Made by a program: the position numbers and the translations under genes. Below are positions 8,594 through 19,117 of a stretch of DNA of 64,000 nucleotides, piece after piece (position 1 is the stretch's first letter; each line of letters begins with the position of its first letter). The stretch covers positions 27,328-91,327 of the forward strand of contig NZ_JAFLEQ010000014.1 of the NCBI RefSeq assembly GCF_017307055.1, read 5' to 3'. Below the pieces are notes generated by a model that was not told the origin of the DNA, made no database searches, and worked only from the letters and a program-made list of their open reading frames with translations. The DNA comes from Corynebacterium mendelii. GTDB lineage: Bacteria; Actinomycetota; Actinomycetes; Mycobacteriales; Mycobacteriaceae.

Positions 8594-9603
8594 TGGCAGC
8601 ACGTCGCCGGTGGGATGAATCGGATGTGAAAATCCGGCCCGGTAAACGCTCCCGGCCCAGATCCAAGGTCCGGCCCAGCCACGATGACGCCGAGTTCGGG
8701 CTGGTGGTCACCAAGGACCGGGGCCGCTGGGGGGTGGTGCTGGACCGGGACGCCGGCAGCCCGGACAGAGAGCCGATTGTGTGCATGCGCGCCCGGGAAC
8801 TGGGTCGGACCGGCATTGTGGTCGGGGACCGGGTGGGTGTGGTCGGTGACACCTCCGGTGCACCGGGCAGTTTGGCCAGGATCGTCAAACTGGAAGAGCG
8901 CACCAGTGTGCTGCGGCGGACCGCCGATGACACGGACGCCTTCGAACGGATTGTCATCGCCAATGCCGACAAGCTGCTCATTGTGTGCGCGGTCGCCGAT
9001 CCCCCACCCCGGGCCGGTTTCGTCGAGCGTGCCCTGGTGGCCGCCTTCGCCGGCAAGATTGAACCTATTGTGTGCCTGACGAAGTCGGATTTGGCGGATC
9101 CGGCCGAATTCGCCGCCAACTTCGCCGCCCTGGATGTGCCGGTGGTCACCTGCGGTATCGACGATCGGCTGGAATCGGTCACCGATCTCATCGACGGGCA
9201 TGTCACCGCGTTAATCGGCCATTCCGGGGTCGGTAAATCCACTCTGGTCAACAGGCTGGTACCCGATGCCGACCGGGCGACCGGGGAAGTCTCCGGGGTG
9301 GGTAAAGGCCGTCACACCTCCACCCAGTCGGTGGCACTCAGGCTGCCCGGCGGCGGCTGGATCATCGACACCCCCGGTATCCGCAGTTTCGGTTTGGCCC
9401 ATATCCAGCCCGACACCGTCATCGGGGTGTTCGACGATCTGCGCGACACTGCCGCCGACTGCCCCCGCGGCTGCACCCACCTGGGTCCACCCGCCGATCC
9501 CGAATGCGCCCTGGACAGTCTCGACGGGGCATCGGCCAGGCGGCTTGCGGCCATCCGCCAGATCATTGAGGCCCTCAACACCAACGACGACTGGGATATG
9601 TAG
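8593..9603 (+). CDS. rsgA: Ribosome small-subunit-dependent GTPase RsgA
   Basis: A 336-residue circularly permuted GTPase acting in late 30S maturation. Motif order is the diagnostic G4-G1-G3: TKSD (163-166), GHSGVGKST (209-217), DTPG (259-262). An N-terminal OB fold precedes and a C-terminal Zn-binding segment (CPRGCTHLGPPADPEC) follows. The GTG start overlaps the aroA TAG by one base. A weak hairpin (9621-9627 with 9640-9646) lies after the stop, without a T run. Confidence 0.95.
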   Translation: MAARRRWDESDVKIRPGKRSRPRSKVRPSHDDAEFGLVVTKDRGRWGVVLDRDAGSPDREPIVCMRARELGRTGIVVGDRVGVVGDTSGAPGSLARIVKLEERTSVLRRTADDTDAFERIVIANADKLLIVCAVADPPPRAGFVERALVAAFAGKIEPIVCLTKSDLADPAEFAANFAALDVPVVTCGIDDRLESVTDLIDGHVTALIGHSGVGKSTLVNRLVPDADRATGEVSGVGKGRHTSTQSVALRLPGGGWIIDTPGIRSFGLAHIQPDTVIGVFDDLRDTAADCPRGCTHLGPPADPECALDSLDGASARRLAAIRQIIEALNTNDDWDM

Positions 9604-9848
9604 ACCCCTCCGCAGAACCTGAAAACCCTTAAACCCTCCGGTTTTCGCCCTCCCGGCACGCCGGCCGGATCATCACCCGGTGACCCGGGTGTCCAACGGG
9701 TGCCCCACCGGCGGGTTTGATCCGCCCAATCGGCCGGCAACAGACCTTGTGACCGGTTAGTCTGGGTGAGACAACCCTTAAAATTTCCCGGCAGCACCGT
9801 AAGCCGGGCGGAGTATTTCCTTCATTTTTTCAGTACCAGGGAGCATTC

Positions 9849-11615
9849 ATGGGCTGGTGGATCGGCAGCGGGCATTCCCGCGACGATGACCATGCTGGGC
9901 GCCCCCTGCCTGAACGCCGGGTCGATGACGCCCATCATGACCGGTCCCCCAACCCGGACACCCGCTCTTCGGGGGCCAAACGCCGGCACAAAAAACGGTC
10001 CAGGCTGTGGGGAAGAAAACGGCGGCACCACAAAACCGTCGAGCACAAGGACAATTCCTCCCAGGCTTCACCACCCATCCTGCGGGCCCCGATGACTGAA
10101 ACACCGCTGAACCACCTGGCGCTCTATGCGGTACTCACCGGCATTGTCACCGGTCTTTTGACGGCAGCTTTGAACTACACGGTGCTATGGACCGAGGAAA
10201 AGGTCTACGGCGTCAACCACTACTCATCGGTGTTTCCCGGCTCGAATGTCAGCCCTTTCCGACTGGCGGTCACCTTGTTTCTGGTGGGGCTGTTCAGCTC
10301 CTGGACGTGGTATCTGCTCAAACGCTTCGGCCGTCCGGCAGTATCTGTGCCGGGTGCCATGGCAGGGACGAAAATGCCGGTTTTCGAAACAACCGTGTCA
10401 GCGTTTGCGCAGGTAACAGCCGTTGCCGCGGGTGCACCGGTGGGACGCGAAAACGCCCCGCGCCTGGCTGGTGGTCTGGCAGCTTCACGCATCAGCTCTG
10501 CGCTGCACCTGGACAGTGACGCCCGGCGCATACTGGTCGCATCGGCCGCCGGTGCCGGTTTGGCGGCATCCTTCCACCTTCCACTGGCAGGCGCCCTGTT
10601 CGCCCTGGAACTGCTGCTGGTTGAGATGTCCACCCGCACCGTCGTCACCGCCATGTTGACCTCGGCGACAGCGGTGGCGGCAGCCGGTGTGTTCATCGAC
10701 CCGCACCCGATCTACGCGACAGTTGAATTGAGCGAAAAACCGCAGATGCTCATCGCTGCCCTGATTGTGGGTGTGTGCGCGGGCCTGGCCGGGCACCTGT
10801 TCGGTATCGGCGCCCGCAAGGCAGCAGCTGCCAGGCCCCTGGGTGCGAATATTCTCTGGGAAATGCCGATTGTGTTCATCGGTCTGGCGGTGGCCGCAAA
10901 CTTCGTGCCCGGCGTGTCCGGTTCCGGCCGGTGGGCGGCGGAGGAAGTCTTCACTGTCGGTATCCCGGCGCTGACGCTGGTATTTCTGGCCATCATCAGA
11001 GCCACCGCCATCATCATGTGTTTCCGGGCCGGCACTGTCGGCGGTACCCTGACCCCCAGTTTTTCTTTGGGGGCGATTATCGGGGCGCTGATCGGCACCC
11101 TGCTGGCCCCGCTTTTTCCCGATGTTCCCACAGCAGCCTTCGCCATTATGGGGGCAGCGGCTTTCCTGTCGACCACCATGGCGGCCCCCATGTTCGGCAT
11201 GCTGGCCGCGGTTGAATTCACCGACATGGCAGCCCAGGGCTACCTGGCACTGTTTTTGACGGTCATCGCCGCCGCCCTGTCGGTGCGGGTGCTGGGCGTC
11301 ATCCTGAAAAAGGAAGTGAAACTCGCGGCTTTCACCACCGCGGCCTGGACCGGAACCAGTTCCTCCAATGACTCGGTCGGCAAACAGCACGCCAACAGCG
11401 ACGGCAAAATCCACCCCGATGTCACCCACAAAGACATCAAACCCAACGACAGGGAGTCCGCCGACGGTAACCCGTTGGGCAGCCACCCGGACGAAGTGGC
11501 CGACAAACCCAAAGGCCCGGACGAAATAGGTGACGACGACACCACCCGGGCCGCCCAGGACAGCGATACCCTGGACCGGGATCCCGGCCAGAGTGGGGAT
11601 ACCCCACGACAGTAG
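9849..11615 (+). CDS. CLC-family chloride channel or H+/Cl- exchanger
   Basis: A 588-residue protein. The hydrophobic core (about 85-500) carries CLC signatures: the GREGP-like motif here reads GRENAPR, followed by GAGLAASFHLPLAGALFALE. The N-terminal 80 residues are charged and Arg/His-rich; the C-terminal 90 are acidic and hydrophilic, unlike short bacterial CLCs. The usual GSGIP filter is not obvious (SVPGAMAGTKMP takes its place), so transport specificity is uncertain. An AGGGAG site precedes the ATG. It probably forms its own unit, with AT-rich gaps on both sides. Confidence 0.85.
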   Translation: MGWWIGSGHSRDDDHAGRPLPERRVDDAHHDRSPNPDTRSSGAKRRHKKRSRLWGRKRRHHKTVEHKDNSSQASPPILRAPMTETPLNHLALYAVLTGIVTGLLTAALNYTVLWTEEKVYGVNHYSSVFPGSNVSPFRLAVTLFLVGLFSSWTWYLLKRFGRPAVSVPGAMAGTKMPVFETTVSAFAQVTAVAAGAPVGRENAPRLAGGLAASRISSALHLDSDARRILVASAAGAGLAASFHLPLAGALFALELLLVEMSTRTVVTAMLTSATAVAAAGVFIDPHPIYATVELSEKPQMLIAALIVGVCAGLAGHLFGIGARKAAAARPLGANILWEMPIVFIGLAVAANFVPGVSGSGRWAAEEVFTVGIPALTLVFLAIIRATAIIMCFRAGTVGGTLTPSFSLGAIIGALIGTLLAPLFPDVPTAAFAIMGAAAFLSTTMAAPMFGMLAAVEFTDMAAQGYLALFLTVIAAALSVRVLGVILKKEVKLAAFTTAAWTGTSSSNDSVGKQHANSDGKIHPDVTHKDIKPNDRESADGNPLGSHPDEVADKPKGPDEIGDDDTTRAAQDSDTLDRDPGQSGDTPRQ

Positions 11616-11710
11616 GTGGGTTTTCTGCAGATTTTGGGGTTTCCGTTGACGCGCACGAAGCGGTTGATCAGCCGCGTTGAACCGACGTGATGTCAACCGC
11701 AGACAACCCT

Positions 11711-12198
11711 CTAGCCGACAACGATTTTTCCGTTTCGACACATTCGACGGGGGTCAATGCACGGCACCCCCAAGGCCTCTGCAGCATCAGGAATCTTGAC
11801 TTTTGATTTTGCGGACTTCGCACTGACTTCATAGGTAACGATCGTCAGGTGGCGGCTTGTGGCAGCCGCCACAATCCAGGAATCCGCAACCGACAAAAAA
11901 TCTTTTCCGGCCCCCAAAGTTATACGGGCGGTGTTCGTTCTTTGCCCGTTCAACCAATTCCCGGTAACAGGAAAAGCTGATCCTCATCTACCGGTACTCA
12001 TGCTTCAGGAGGCACACATTCCTTGAACCACTTGTTTACTTGATCGTCCCACACAACGGTTTCATCCCTGACCTTCGTGTGAAAAAAAGGTCTTCCCGGA
12101 AGAGGCAAGATTGCTTGATTCACGCCACTACCCGGGAAAAATACCACAAGGATACCGACTCTCCCCTCCGCGAGAATGTTGGTGTCAATCAAGTACAC
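11711..12198 (-). pseudogene. Broken DUF4411 (PIN-like) toxin gene
   Basis: Two frames cover the family in order. The first (GTG 12198 to the stop at 11998) begins with the PIN-type YLIDTNILAE strand and includes HTKVRDETVVWDDQVNKW. The second (to the stop at 11711) has ADSWIVAAATSRHLTIVTYE and the family signature KVKIPDAAEALGVPCIDP. They lie in different frames with material missing between them, and the FPGSG part of the first appears shifted too. DUF4411 proteins are usually encoded directly after an XRE-ImmA/IrrE gene, as here. The reading is a degraded ribonuclease-like toxin. Confidence 0.75.
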
Positions 12199-12300
12199 GA
12201 TTACGCGGCCTCCGAGCCGAAGTCCACCACGGTGCAGCAAAGCTGCGGCATTGCGCACTCCCGGAAAAACGTGCCGCATCCCGTTGGAACAAATCACCGC

Positions 12301-13335
12301 TCATAGCGGCCTCGGCAACAGCTCCCACAAAGTGACGCCCCAAACGGGTCCGTGTGGTGTATCCGAACCGCCGCCATCTTTCTTCCTGCGGCTGACAGGT
12401 GGGACAGAGGCAATCAGTGTCTCAGCTTCAGCGTGGCTGATTTTTCTCCGATCCACCAAGCGCCATGTCACGGCCTCACGGCTGACGCCATAAGTACGAG
12501 CCTGTTTTTCCACACATTGAAGTGTGTCTTTTTTCCCGGAAAAACGTTCGACAATATCAACCCCGGGAAGCGGAAATTCTGCCGCAAAACGATTGCACCA
12601 GCGCGCGGCGCGATCCTGCTCTTCCTCATCTCCAAAAAATACCGGGCTCACCCAGGACAACGTGCCCCAGTTCATGGGCCAAACTGAATGGCTGAGCGGT
12701 CTTCGCGTCAGCTGCATTGATGAAGATCAGAGAATAACAATCGTCCACCAGATTGAATCCGCGGAATTCATCTACGCTCAAGACGCCGGCGAGTGTTGTT
12801 GCCCACAACAAGAGTTGCGCATCACAACAATCCCAGCATCCTCGTTCACGTCGGGCAAAGAAGCGATTGTTTCCCGGCCACGTTTTTTACCTCCTGCGGC
12901 CCATCCGAGAGTCTTGGCCACCAGTTGCTCTGCTTTGTTTGGGGATTAGTCGAGTCCAGCACTACCCAACAGGCTAGGAGCTTCAATGCCGACTTCACCG
13001 GCATATTCCGCGTAGCAGGACAGACGAAGGGAACACTCGTTGATGACATCCCGTGGATCGGGGCTGACGGTGGATGGTTGCCGATTATTCAGGGTACGGA
13101 AATCGGGAAGGTTGAGGGGATCGTCGGTTGCTTCATCCAGGAGGAGGTATCCAAAGGGAATCCGGGCAGCCGCGGCAAGGACTTCCGCCCGACGCAGGGT
13201 GGGCTTGCTGTCTCCGGAGAGCCAAGAGTGCAGCCGACGGAGGTCAACTTATTTTGCAAGATCTTCGGGAGTAAGTCCTGCTCGGTGAACTGTCCACTGC
13301 GGCACACAAGGGGTGATGCTGATATGCAACCCCAT
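12301..13335 (-). pseudogene. Broken XRE-HTH + ImmA/IrrE metallopeptidase gene
   Basis: A good start remains (AAGGAGGGGCCA before ATG 13335). The frame gives an HTH (AGLTPEDLAK) and then hits TAA at 13249-13251. It continues in the same frame with LHSWLSGDSKPTLRRAEVLA and PLNLPDFRTLNN until a second TAA at 12946-12948. After a frameshift near 12810-12830 comes the zincin part with FSLAHELGHVVLG (HExxH at about 12662-12676). After another shift near 12640 comes RAARWCNRFAAEFPLPG and a C-terminal tail. All family blocks are present in order, so this is recent decay of an ImmA/IrrE antitoxin-type regulator. Confidence 0.82.
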
Positions 13336-13955
13336 TGGCCCCTCCTTTCGTTGTTCCCATCATCTTGCCTGCAGAGACAAACCACCAGGAATTTCAACTC
13401 CCCTCTCGTCAGCCCCTCCCGGTATCAATGAAGAACCGAAAAGACCTTTTTGGGGCGACGCCGATTGGGAAAACACGCAAGTGTGCTCCGTTTTTTCCAA
13501 CGTATATCCCGGGAAGAACCTGGAGCAACCACTATGAGATTCCACAACAGCCGTTGTAGAAACAGCCTTTTCGTTGCATGCCACCGTGTTGCACCGGCAT
13601 CACCGACCGGACAAAAACCATCTTTCCCGACCCGGATTTCAGATTGCCCGCGGCGGAGATGGTCACAGGCTTTTTCCGGATGAACAGGACGATGCCGTTG
13701 TCGTCCGCATTGTTGTCTCAACACAGCACCCCGGCCTCAACTTCCCCGGCCGGGCCGGTGAATCGGATGGTGAAAACAGTCAGATCTCGGCGGCCCTGAT
13801 GCAGGCTCACGGCCTTCTGCCCGGCGGCCGGAGTCCACACAGCAGACCTGATATCAGCCAATTTTGCACAAACTGCACTACCCGGGTAGCCGTCAACCGG
13901 GTGCCTGCAGGGCAGACACCCGGTTGTGGGTTGCCGTTTCATCCGACCGAACCGG
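13336..13955. other. Gap of about 620 nt beside the decayed module
   Basis: No convincing gene on either strand. A perfect 10-bp inverted repeat CAACCGGGTG / CACCCGGTTG lies at 13894-13903 and 13917-13926, close to the 3' end of the DUF6912 gene, without a T run. TTTTGCACAAAC at about 13863 recurs near 32758. This may be further remnant of the decayed island. Confidence 0.4.
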
Positions 13956-14459
13956 CTACATCAGTGCCACAAGAACATTCAGCTCTGTCGGGTCGTACCA
14001 GGCGAGGAAGTTGTCCAGTGCATCCCCGACAGTCAGTTCCGCGTCCTCATCGCCCAGATCGGCGTCGTGGACGGCTTCCACACCCTGCGCCGTGGCTTCC
14101 TCGTTGGCACCGATATCGACGTGCAGGGCAGCCAGATCAGCAAAACTGATCCGCTGCGGATCAAGGGAAACAACCGCTTCCCCGTTTTCAGGCGTCGGCG
14201 TGACCTGCTTGTCATCCACGTCGACAGTGACAACCACCCGGCGGTGCGGGAAATGCTCGGTTCCAAGACTCAGCAGCCGAAGCGATGCACGGGCGGCCTC
14301 CTGGAACGCCACATGGGCTATTTCCTCTTCATCGCCGACGGTGTAAAACTCTTCGAGTGCCGGGGTGACGGCAAAACCCCAGCCCTGCTGAACCACCATT
14401 TCCCCGGTATCGGACAATTCCTTCAAGCTGGCGAATGTCGCCGGAAGATAGACACGCAT
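13956..14459 (-). CDS. DUF6912 family protein
   Basis: A 167-residue acidic, soluble protein starting MRVYLPATFASL, ending PTELNVLVALM, with no signal or membrane segment. Actinobacteria carry such a protein near the sigH-secA interval; I assign the family from the N-terminal motif and location and know no function. A GAGGAG lies about 14 nt before the ATG, rather far, so translation may depend on the HAD gene 89 nt upstream. Base composition is like the neighbours, unlike the decayed locus beside it. Confidence 0.7.
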   Translation of the reverse strand: MRVYLPATFASLKELSDTGEMVVQQGWGFAVTPALEEFYTVGDEEEIAHVAFQEAARASLRLLSLGTEHFPHRRVVVTVDVDDKQVTPTPENGEAVVSLDPQRISFADLAALHVDIGANEEATAQGVEAVHDADLGDEDAELTVGDALDNFLAWYDPTELNVLVALM

Positions 14460-14548
14460 GTCGTTGAAATAAACTCCTCGGTAGATGCAGCCGCAGACTG
14501 TTTTTGTGGTGTCCCCGGCTGGTGGGGCAGGGTGCGGGGCCTGTCGGC

Positions 14549-14959
14549 CTAGAACTCGCCCTCGATGTTGAACAGACCGGTGATCTCGACGACTGCCCGG
14601 TCGAACTGCTGGTAGTAGACACCGACCAGACCGTTGTCGACAGCGGCGCGCACATTGAGAATCGAATCGTCGACCAGCACACAGTCGTTCATCTCCACAC
14701 CGATGGTGTCGGCGGCAATGGCGAAAGCCCGCGGATCCGGCTTGTCGTGTCCGATCTCCCCGGAGAGCACCACAGCATCAACAATGCCGTTGAACTCCCA
14801 TTCACGGATGTGCTCGGCACCGGGGCCACCGGGATCATTGCTCAGCACAGCCGTTGCGACATTGTTTTTCCTCGCGGCTGCAAAAAGAGCCCGCCAACGG
14901 CGGGAATCCTCTTCACTGACATCAAGGACACCACAGTAATCGACGATCAATCCTCGCAC
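14549..14959 (-). CDS. HAD-superfamily hydrolase (IA-like)
   Basis: A 136-residue compact HAD fold. Motif I is IVDYCGVLD: the first Asp is kept, but the second is at +6 instead of the usual DxDGT spacing. Motif II is LSND, motif III the Lys in GEIGHDKPDP, and motif IV CVLVDDS. The cap domain is minimal. The first acid arrangement makes phosphatase activity likely but not certain. GTG 14959 has GGAGAAAG upstream. Probably co-transcribed with the DUF6912 gene. Confidence 0.8.
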   Translation of the reverse strand: MRGLIVDYCGVLDVSEEDSRRWRALFAAARKNNVATAVLSNDPGGPGAEHIREWEFNGIVDAVVLSGEIGHDKPDPRAFAIAADTIGVEMNDCVLVDDSILNVRAAVDNGLVGVYYQQFDRAVVEITGLFNIEGEF

Positions 14960-15345
14960 TTTGCTTTCTCCACCAGTCTTTCATCTGTTTGTTTTCTGCT
15001 GTGTGCACGTCTTACCCGCCACGGCAACAACGGCTGCAGCCACAAGCGGTATCCGGATGAGCCACGCTTCGGGGCGACACAATCCGCGCTGTCACAGCGG
15101 CCACGGCAGACGGCATATGTCCCTCCCGGCGCCCGGTGGCATCCGGGGGTCGGTGGGGTTTACCACAAAAACCCTACACGCCGCGGCCGTGGCGCGGCTT
15201 TCACCACGACGGGTGGGAACCGGCGACCGGTTTTCCAAGTCCAACTGGATATCGGGTGTGAGGGGCCACCCCGCCCCCGTTGTCACACAGCCACAGCGGC
15301 CCCGTGGCCGTATCTTGTCCCACCCATCCAGGAGAGCAAACCACC

Positions 15346-15822
15346 ATGACCGTCCTCGCCCCGGTTCCGGGTTCAGCCCATCTGAAACTGGTTGATTCAC
15401 CACAGCTACCACCACCGGCGACCGCCCGGCCCGGGACAGCTGTAGCCCGCACGATGGCCTCCCCCCGCAGTTTCGGCCCCTGCCCGGTCGACCGGGACAC
15501 CTTCGGCTGGATGTGCCGCAAGATTGTGCTGTGCGTGGAAACAGCCGCCGGAACCAGGCCGCTGACCATGATGGACCGACCGGAATTTGGTGCCGCTGTC
15601 CGCCGGGAGGTAGTCATCCAAGTCAACACCGCCCGGCGTCCTGACACTCCTGTCAGTATGTTGTCCTGCCATGTGCAGGCCGTGCCCGGAACCAGCCGCT
15701 ACGAGGTCGCCGGTTCTCTTCGCTGCGGCACGAAGCGACAGGCCTTCTGCGGGTATTTCGTCGCTTCCTCCGACCGGCGTATCAGCACGAAACTTCAGCT
15801 GGCCGGCCTGCGGATCCTCTAG
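15346..15822 (+). CDS. Rv3235-like protein (DUF6459)
   Basis: A 158-residue protein with a disordered Pro/Ala-rich first 50 residues and a basic folded part containing CVETAAGTRPLTMMDRPEF, the recognisable Rv3235/DUF6459 block. AGGAG lies 11 nt before ATG 15346 and TATCTT sits about 30 nt upstream. It is convergent with secA, as Rv3235 is near the secA1 region of M. tuberculosis. Function is unknown; no membrane segment is seen. Confidence 0.75.
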   Translation: MTVLAPVPGSAHLKLVDSPQLPPPATARPGTAVARTMASPRSFGPCPVDRDTFGWMCRKIVLCVETAAGTRPLTMMDRPEFGAAVRREVVIQVNTARRPDTPVSMLSCHVQAVPGTSRYEVAGSLRCGTKRQAFCGYFVASSDRRISTKLQLAGLRIL

Positions 15823-15913
15823 CGGGACTCTGTCCCCTCCCCGCTTTCGCAGGGTGGTGGTTGCCCCGGACACCGTCGGGTCGAATGCGCGGCAGTGGGA
15901 TGTGAAACGGCGG

Positions 15914-15973
15914 ATAAAAAACACCACCGCCGTCGGTGGGGCGGGATTTTCCCCACCCCGCCGACGGCGGTGG
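15914..15973 (-). terminator. Terminator of secA
   Basis: A 13-bp perfect outer stem (15924-15936 with 15961-15973) with an inner GGGG/CCCC stem; read from secA it is followed by TGTTTTTTAT. It also lies downstream of the DUF6459 gene and may serve both. Confidence 0.85.
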
Positions 15974-16027
15974 ATGGCGCTACCGTGCCGGGACCGGATG
16001 CGTGCCCGGCCGGGCTGGCTGGCTGTT

Positions 16028-18673
16028 TTACACCTCGTCGGGTGCGGAGTACTTCATGGCGGAGGGATCCGGACCCTGGTCGGGGTTGGGGTCGAGGTCT
16101 TTTTCATCGACCACCCCGTCATTGTTGGTGTCCGGGTTGCCGGAGGCCTGGATGGCGGGCAGCACCTGGGAGCGGACGGTGAACAGGCTGCGGACGGTTT
16201 CTTCCATGATGGCGTCCTTCATGGCGTTGAACATGTCGCCGCCTTCTTTCTGGTATTCCACCAGCGGGTCACGCTGCGCCATGGCACGCAGGCCGATGCC
16301 CTCTTTGAGATAGTCCATCTCGTAGAGGTGCTCGCGCCACTTGGTGTCGACCACCGACAGGATGGTGGAGCGTTCCAGATCCCGCATGTTGGAGATATCG
16401 CCGGTGAGCTGTTCGACACCGTCTTCCAGTTCTGTGTACTGCTCCTGGGCGTCCTTGATCAGCGTTTCCAGCAGATCGTCGGCGGCCAGCTCGCCCTTCG
16501 GGCCGCAGTCGGGGGATTCCAGCAGTTCTTTCCACCCCTTCGACGGGCCGTAGAGGGATTCCAGGGCCTTCCACAGCTTGTCCATGTCCCAGTCCTCGAC
16601 ATAGCCTTCGGAGGTCTCGGCCGCGACATAGGCGGTGATGGTTTCCTCGATCATGTTGCGCACCTGCGGGGCAACATCGGCGCCGTCGAGAATCTGGCGG
16701 CGTTCTTTGTAGATGACCTTGCGCTGCTCATTCATGACCTCGTCGTATTTGAGCACGTTTTTGCGCATCTCGAAGTTCTGCTGCTCAACCTGGGTCTGGG
16801 CACCCTTGACGGCGTTGGTCACCATTTTCGCCTCGACCGGAACATCATCGGGCACATTGAGGCGGTTCATCATGTTTTCCATCGACTGGCCGACGAAACG
16901 CACCATCAGCTCGTCACGCATCGACAGGTAGAAGCGGGTCTGGCCCGGGTCGCCCTGACGGCCGGAACGACCGCGCAGCTGGTTGTCGATGCGGCGGGAC
17001 TCGTGGCGTTCGGTACCCAGCACATACAGCCCACCGGCCTCACGGACCTTCTCGGCGTATTTCTGCTGGCGGGCCTTCATCTTCTCGATTTCCTCATCCC
17101 AGGCGGCCTCGTATTCGTCCGGGGTTTCCACCGGGTCGAGGCCCCGCTCACGCAGGTTGATGTCGGCGAGAATATCGGGGTTGCCACCGAGGACAATGTC
17201 GGTGCCGCGGCCGGCCATGTTGGTGGCCACTGTCACCGCACCGGGCAAACCGGCCTGGGCGACGATTTCGGCTTCTTCCTCGTGGTGCTTGGCGTTGAGC
17301 ACATGGTGTTTGATGCCTTTGCGCTGCAGCAGCCCGGACAGGTATTCGCTTCGTTCCACCGAGGTGGTGCCCACCAGCACCGGCTGGCCTTTGTCGACGC
17401 ATTCGGCAATATCGTCGGCCACCGCGGCGAACTTGGCTTCCTGGGTCTTGTAGATCAGGTCGTCGAGGTCTTTGCGCTGGTTGGGGCGGTTGGTCGGAAT
17501 CTGGACCACATCAAGCTTGTAAATCTGGTGCAGCTCACTGGCTTCGGTTTCGGCGGTACCGGTCATCCCGGCCAGCTTGTCGTAGAGACGGAAGTAGTTC
17601 TGCAGGGTGATGGTCGCCAGGGTCTGGTTTTCGTTTTTGATCTCCACGCCCTCTTTGGCTTCAATCGCCTGGTGCATGCCCTCGTTGTAGCGGCGGCCGG
17701 GAAGCACACGGCCGGTGAACTCGTCGACGATGAGCACCTCGCCGTTGCGGACAATGTAGTCCTTGTCGCGGGTGAACAGCTCCTTGGCTTTGATGGCGTT
17801 GTTGAGGTAGCTGACCAGCTGGGAGTGCTCGGGGGCGTAAAGGTTGTCGATGCCGAGCTGATCCTCGACGTAGGAGACACCTTCCTCACGCACACCGATG
17901 GTGCGTTTGCGGTGGTCGACCTCGTAGTGGATTTCCGGCTTCATGCGCGGCACGATCTCGGAGAAAGCGTGGTACCACTCGCTCGAGCCGTCGGCCGGCC
18001 CGGAGATGATCAGCGGGGTACGGGCCTCGTCGATGAGAATCGAGTCCACCTCGTCGACGATGGCGTAGTGGTGTTCGCGCTGCACCAGCTCGTCGAGTGA
18101 TTTGGCCATATTGTCGCGCAGGTAGTCAAAGCCCAGCTCATTGTTGGTGCCGTAGGTGATATCGGCGTTGTAGGCTTTGCGCCGCTGCGGCGGGGTCATA
18201 TCGCCCAAAATAACGTCGGTTTCAAGCCCCAGGAAACGGTGCACGCGGCCCATCCACTCGGAGTCGCGTTTGGCCAGGTAGTCGTTGACGGTGACCACGT
18301 GCACGCCCTTGCCCTCCAGGGCGTTGAGGTAGGCGGGAAGCACACAGGTCAGGGTTTTACCTTCACCGGTTCTCATCTCGGCGACGTTGCCGAAGTGCAG
18401 GGCCGCACCGCCCATGATCTGAACCTTGTAGTGCTTCTGGCCGAGAACACGCCACGATGCCTCACGGGCAACGGCGAAGGCCTCCAGCAAAAGATCATCG
18501 ACGCTTTCCCCTTTGGCGAGACGGTCTTTGAACTCGCCGGTTTTCGCCTTGAGGTCGTCATCGCTGATATCGGCGTACTGCGGCTCAAGGGCCATCACCT
18601 GGTCGGCGATTTTGGCGAGCCGTTTGACGGCGCGGCCTTCGCCGACTCGGAGAATGTTGAGCATTTTGAACAC
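16028..18673 (-). CDS. secA: Protein translocase ATPase SecA (SecA1)
   Basis: An 881-residue SecA motor for Sec export. Seen: Walker A RTGEGKT (101-107), DEVD (207-210) with [16 protein letters not shown], and the C-terminal [25 protein letters not shown] region of NBD2. The C-terminus ends in an acidic Asp/Pro tail without the zinc SEC-C motif, as usual for actinobacterial SecA1. GTG 18673 was chosen since AAAGGA lies 9 nt upstream; ATG 18664 is the alternative. Flanking genes (hpf upstream, Rv3235-like convergent) match the SecA1 locus rather than SecA2. Confidence 0.96.
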   Translation of the reverse strand: MFKMLNILRVGEGRAVKRLAKIADQVMALEPQYADISDDDLKAKTGEFKDRLAKGESVDDLLLEAFAVAREASWRVLGQKHYKVQIMGGAALHFGNVAEMRTGEGKTLTCVLPAYLNALEGKGVHVVTVNDYLAKRDSEWMGRVHRFLGLETDVILGDMTPPQRRKAYNADITYGTNNELGFDYLRDNMAKSLDELVQREHHYAIVDEVDSILIDEARTPLIISGPADGSSEWYHAFSEIVPRMKPEIHYEVDHRKRTIGVREEGVSYVEDQLGIDNLYAPEHSQLVSYLNNAIKAKELFTRDKDYIVRNGEVLIVDEFTGRVLPGRRYNEGMHQAIEAKEGVEIKNENQTLATITLQNYFRLYDKLAGMTGTAETEASELHQIYKLDVVQIPTNRPNQRKDLDDLIYKTQEAKFAAVADDIAECVDKGQPVLVGTTSVERSEYLSGLLQRKGIKHHVLNAKHHEEEAEIVAQAGLPGAVTVATNMAGRGTDIVLGGNPDILADINLRERGLDPVETPDEYEAAWDEEIEKMKARQQKYAEKVREAGGLYVLGTERHESRRIDNQLRGRSGRQGDPGQTRFYLSMRDELMVRFVGQSMENMMNRLNVPDDVPVEAKMVTNAVKGAQTQVEQQNFEMRKNVLKYDEVMNEQRKVIYKERRQILDGADVAPQVRNMIEETITAYVAAETSEGYVEDWDMDKLWKALESLYGPSKGWKELLESPDCGPKGELAADDLLETLIKDAQEQYTELEDGVEQLTGDISNMRDLERSTILSVVDTKWREHLYEMDYLKEGIGLRAMAQRDPLVEYQKEGGDMFNAMKDAIMEETVRSLFTVRSQVLPAIQASGNPDTNNDGVVDEKDLDPNPDQGPDPSAMKYSAPDEV

Positions 18674-18705
18674 GGGCAGTCGTCCTTTGAAAGTAATCCG
18701 GGAAT

Positions 18706-18711
18706 GTATAC
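18706..18711 (-). promoter_or_regulatory. Candidate -10 box TATACA for secA
   Basis: TATACA on the minus strand about 32 nt before the GTG start; the -35 is unclear. Confidence 0.4.
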
Positions 18712-18930
18712 GTTCGCTATTGTTTTTTGGGCCGGTGCGGTCGACGGCATCCGCGACACCACGGAAAAAACCGGTGCCAAAGGGCATCCTCATTACTCCG
18801 GTCAACCGTGGCAAACGGTCGGCAACGGCCTGGTCGGATGGATGCCGGCGGGTACACCGCCCATATCACCGGTTCATTCTACGCAACCGGTCCACACACC
18901 TGATGCACCGCCGCTGGCTAAAACAAGGCC

Positions 18931-18975
18931 AAACCCGGATCGGGTGCCACACTCACCGGCACCCGATCCGGGTTT
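18931..18975 (-). terminator. 18-bp perfect hairpin in secA-hpf gap
   Basis: Arms 18931-18948 and 18958-18975 are exact complements around a 9-nt loop, flanked by AAA/TTT. It is probably a terminator separating hpf from secA; the T run is short, so the role is inference. Confidence 0.55.
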
Positions 18976-19071
18976 GCTCACAAGTTTTCTGCCGTGTCAC
19001 CGGCCCGGTCACCGCCCGGCGGGAAGCAGGTTTTTTCAAAAAACCGGGTTGCCATCCCACCTGCGGGACAG

Positions 19072-19105
19072 ACCTTCCGGGATGGGGCTTGCCATCCCGG
19101 AAGGT
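19072..19105 (-). terminator. 14-bp perfect hairpin after hpf
   Basis: ACCTTCCGGGATGG pairs exactly with CCATCCCGGAAGGT around a 6-nt loop, 12 nt past the hpf stop codon. No T run follows directly on the minus strand. Confidence 0.5.
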
Positions 19106-19117
19106 GTGCTCCGGGGG

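Larger units (their letters stand above)
18674..19117. other. secA-hpf gap with two long hairpins (444 nt)
   Basis: Contains a -10-like TATACA (18706-18711, minus) for secA and an 18-bp perfect inverted repeat (18931-18948 with 18958-18975). It also has GGTTTTTTcAAAAAACC near 19029 and a 14-bp perfect hairpin (19072-19085 with 19092-19105) just after hpf. No gene is seen. Confidence 0.6.

Noticed and set aside
15671..18100. 809-codon plus-strand frame opposite secA
   Set aside because: Pure antisense shadow of secA; the secA frame carries all motifs.
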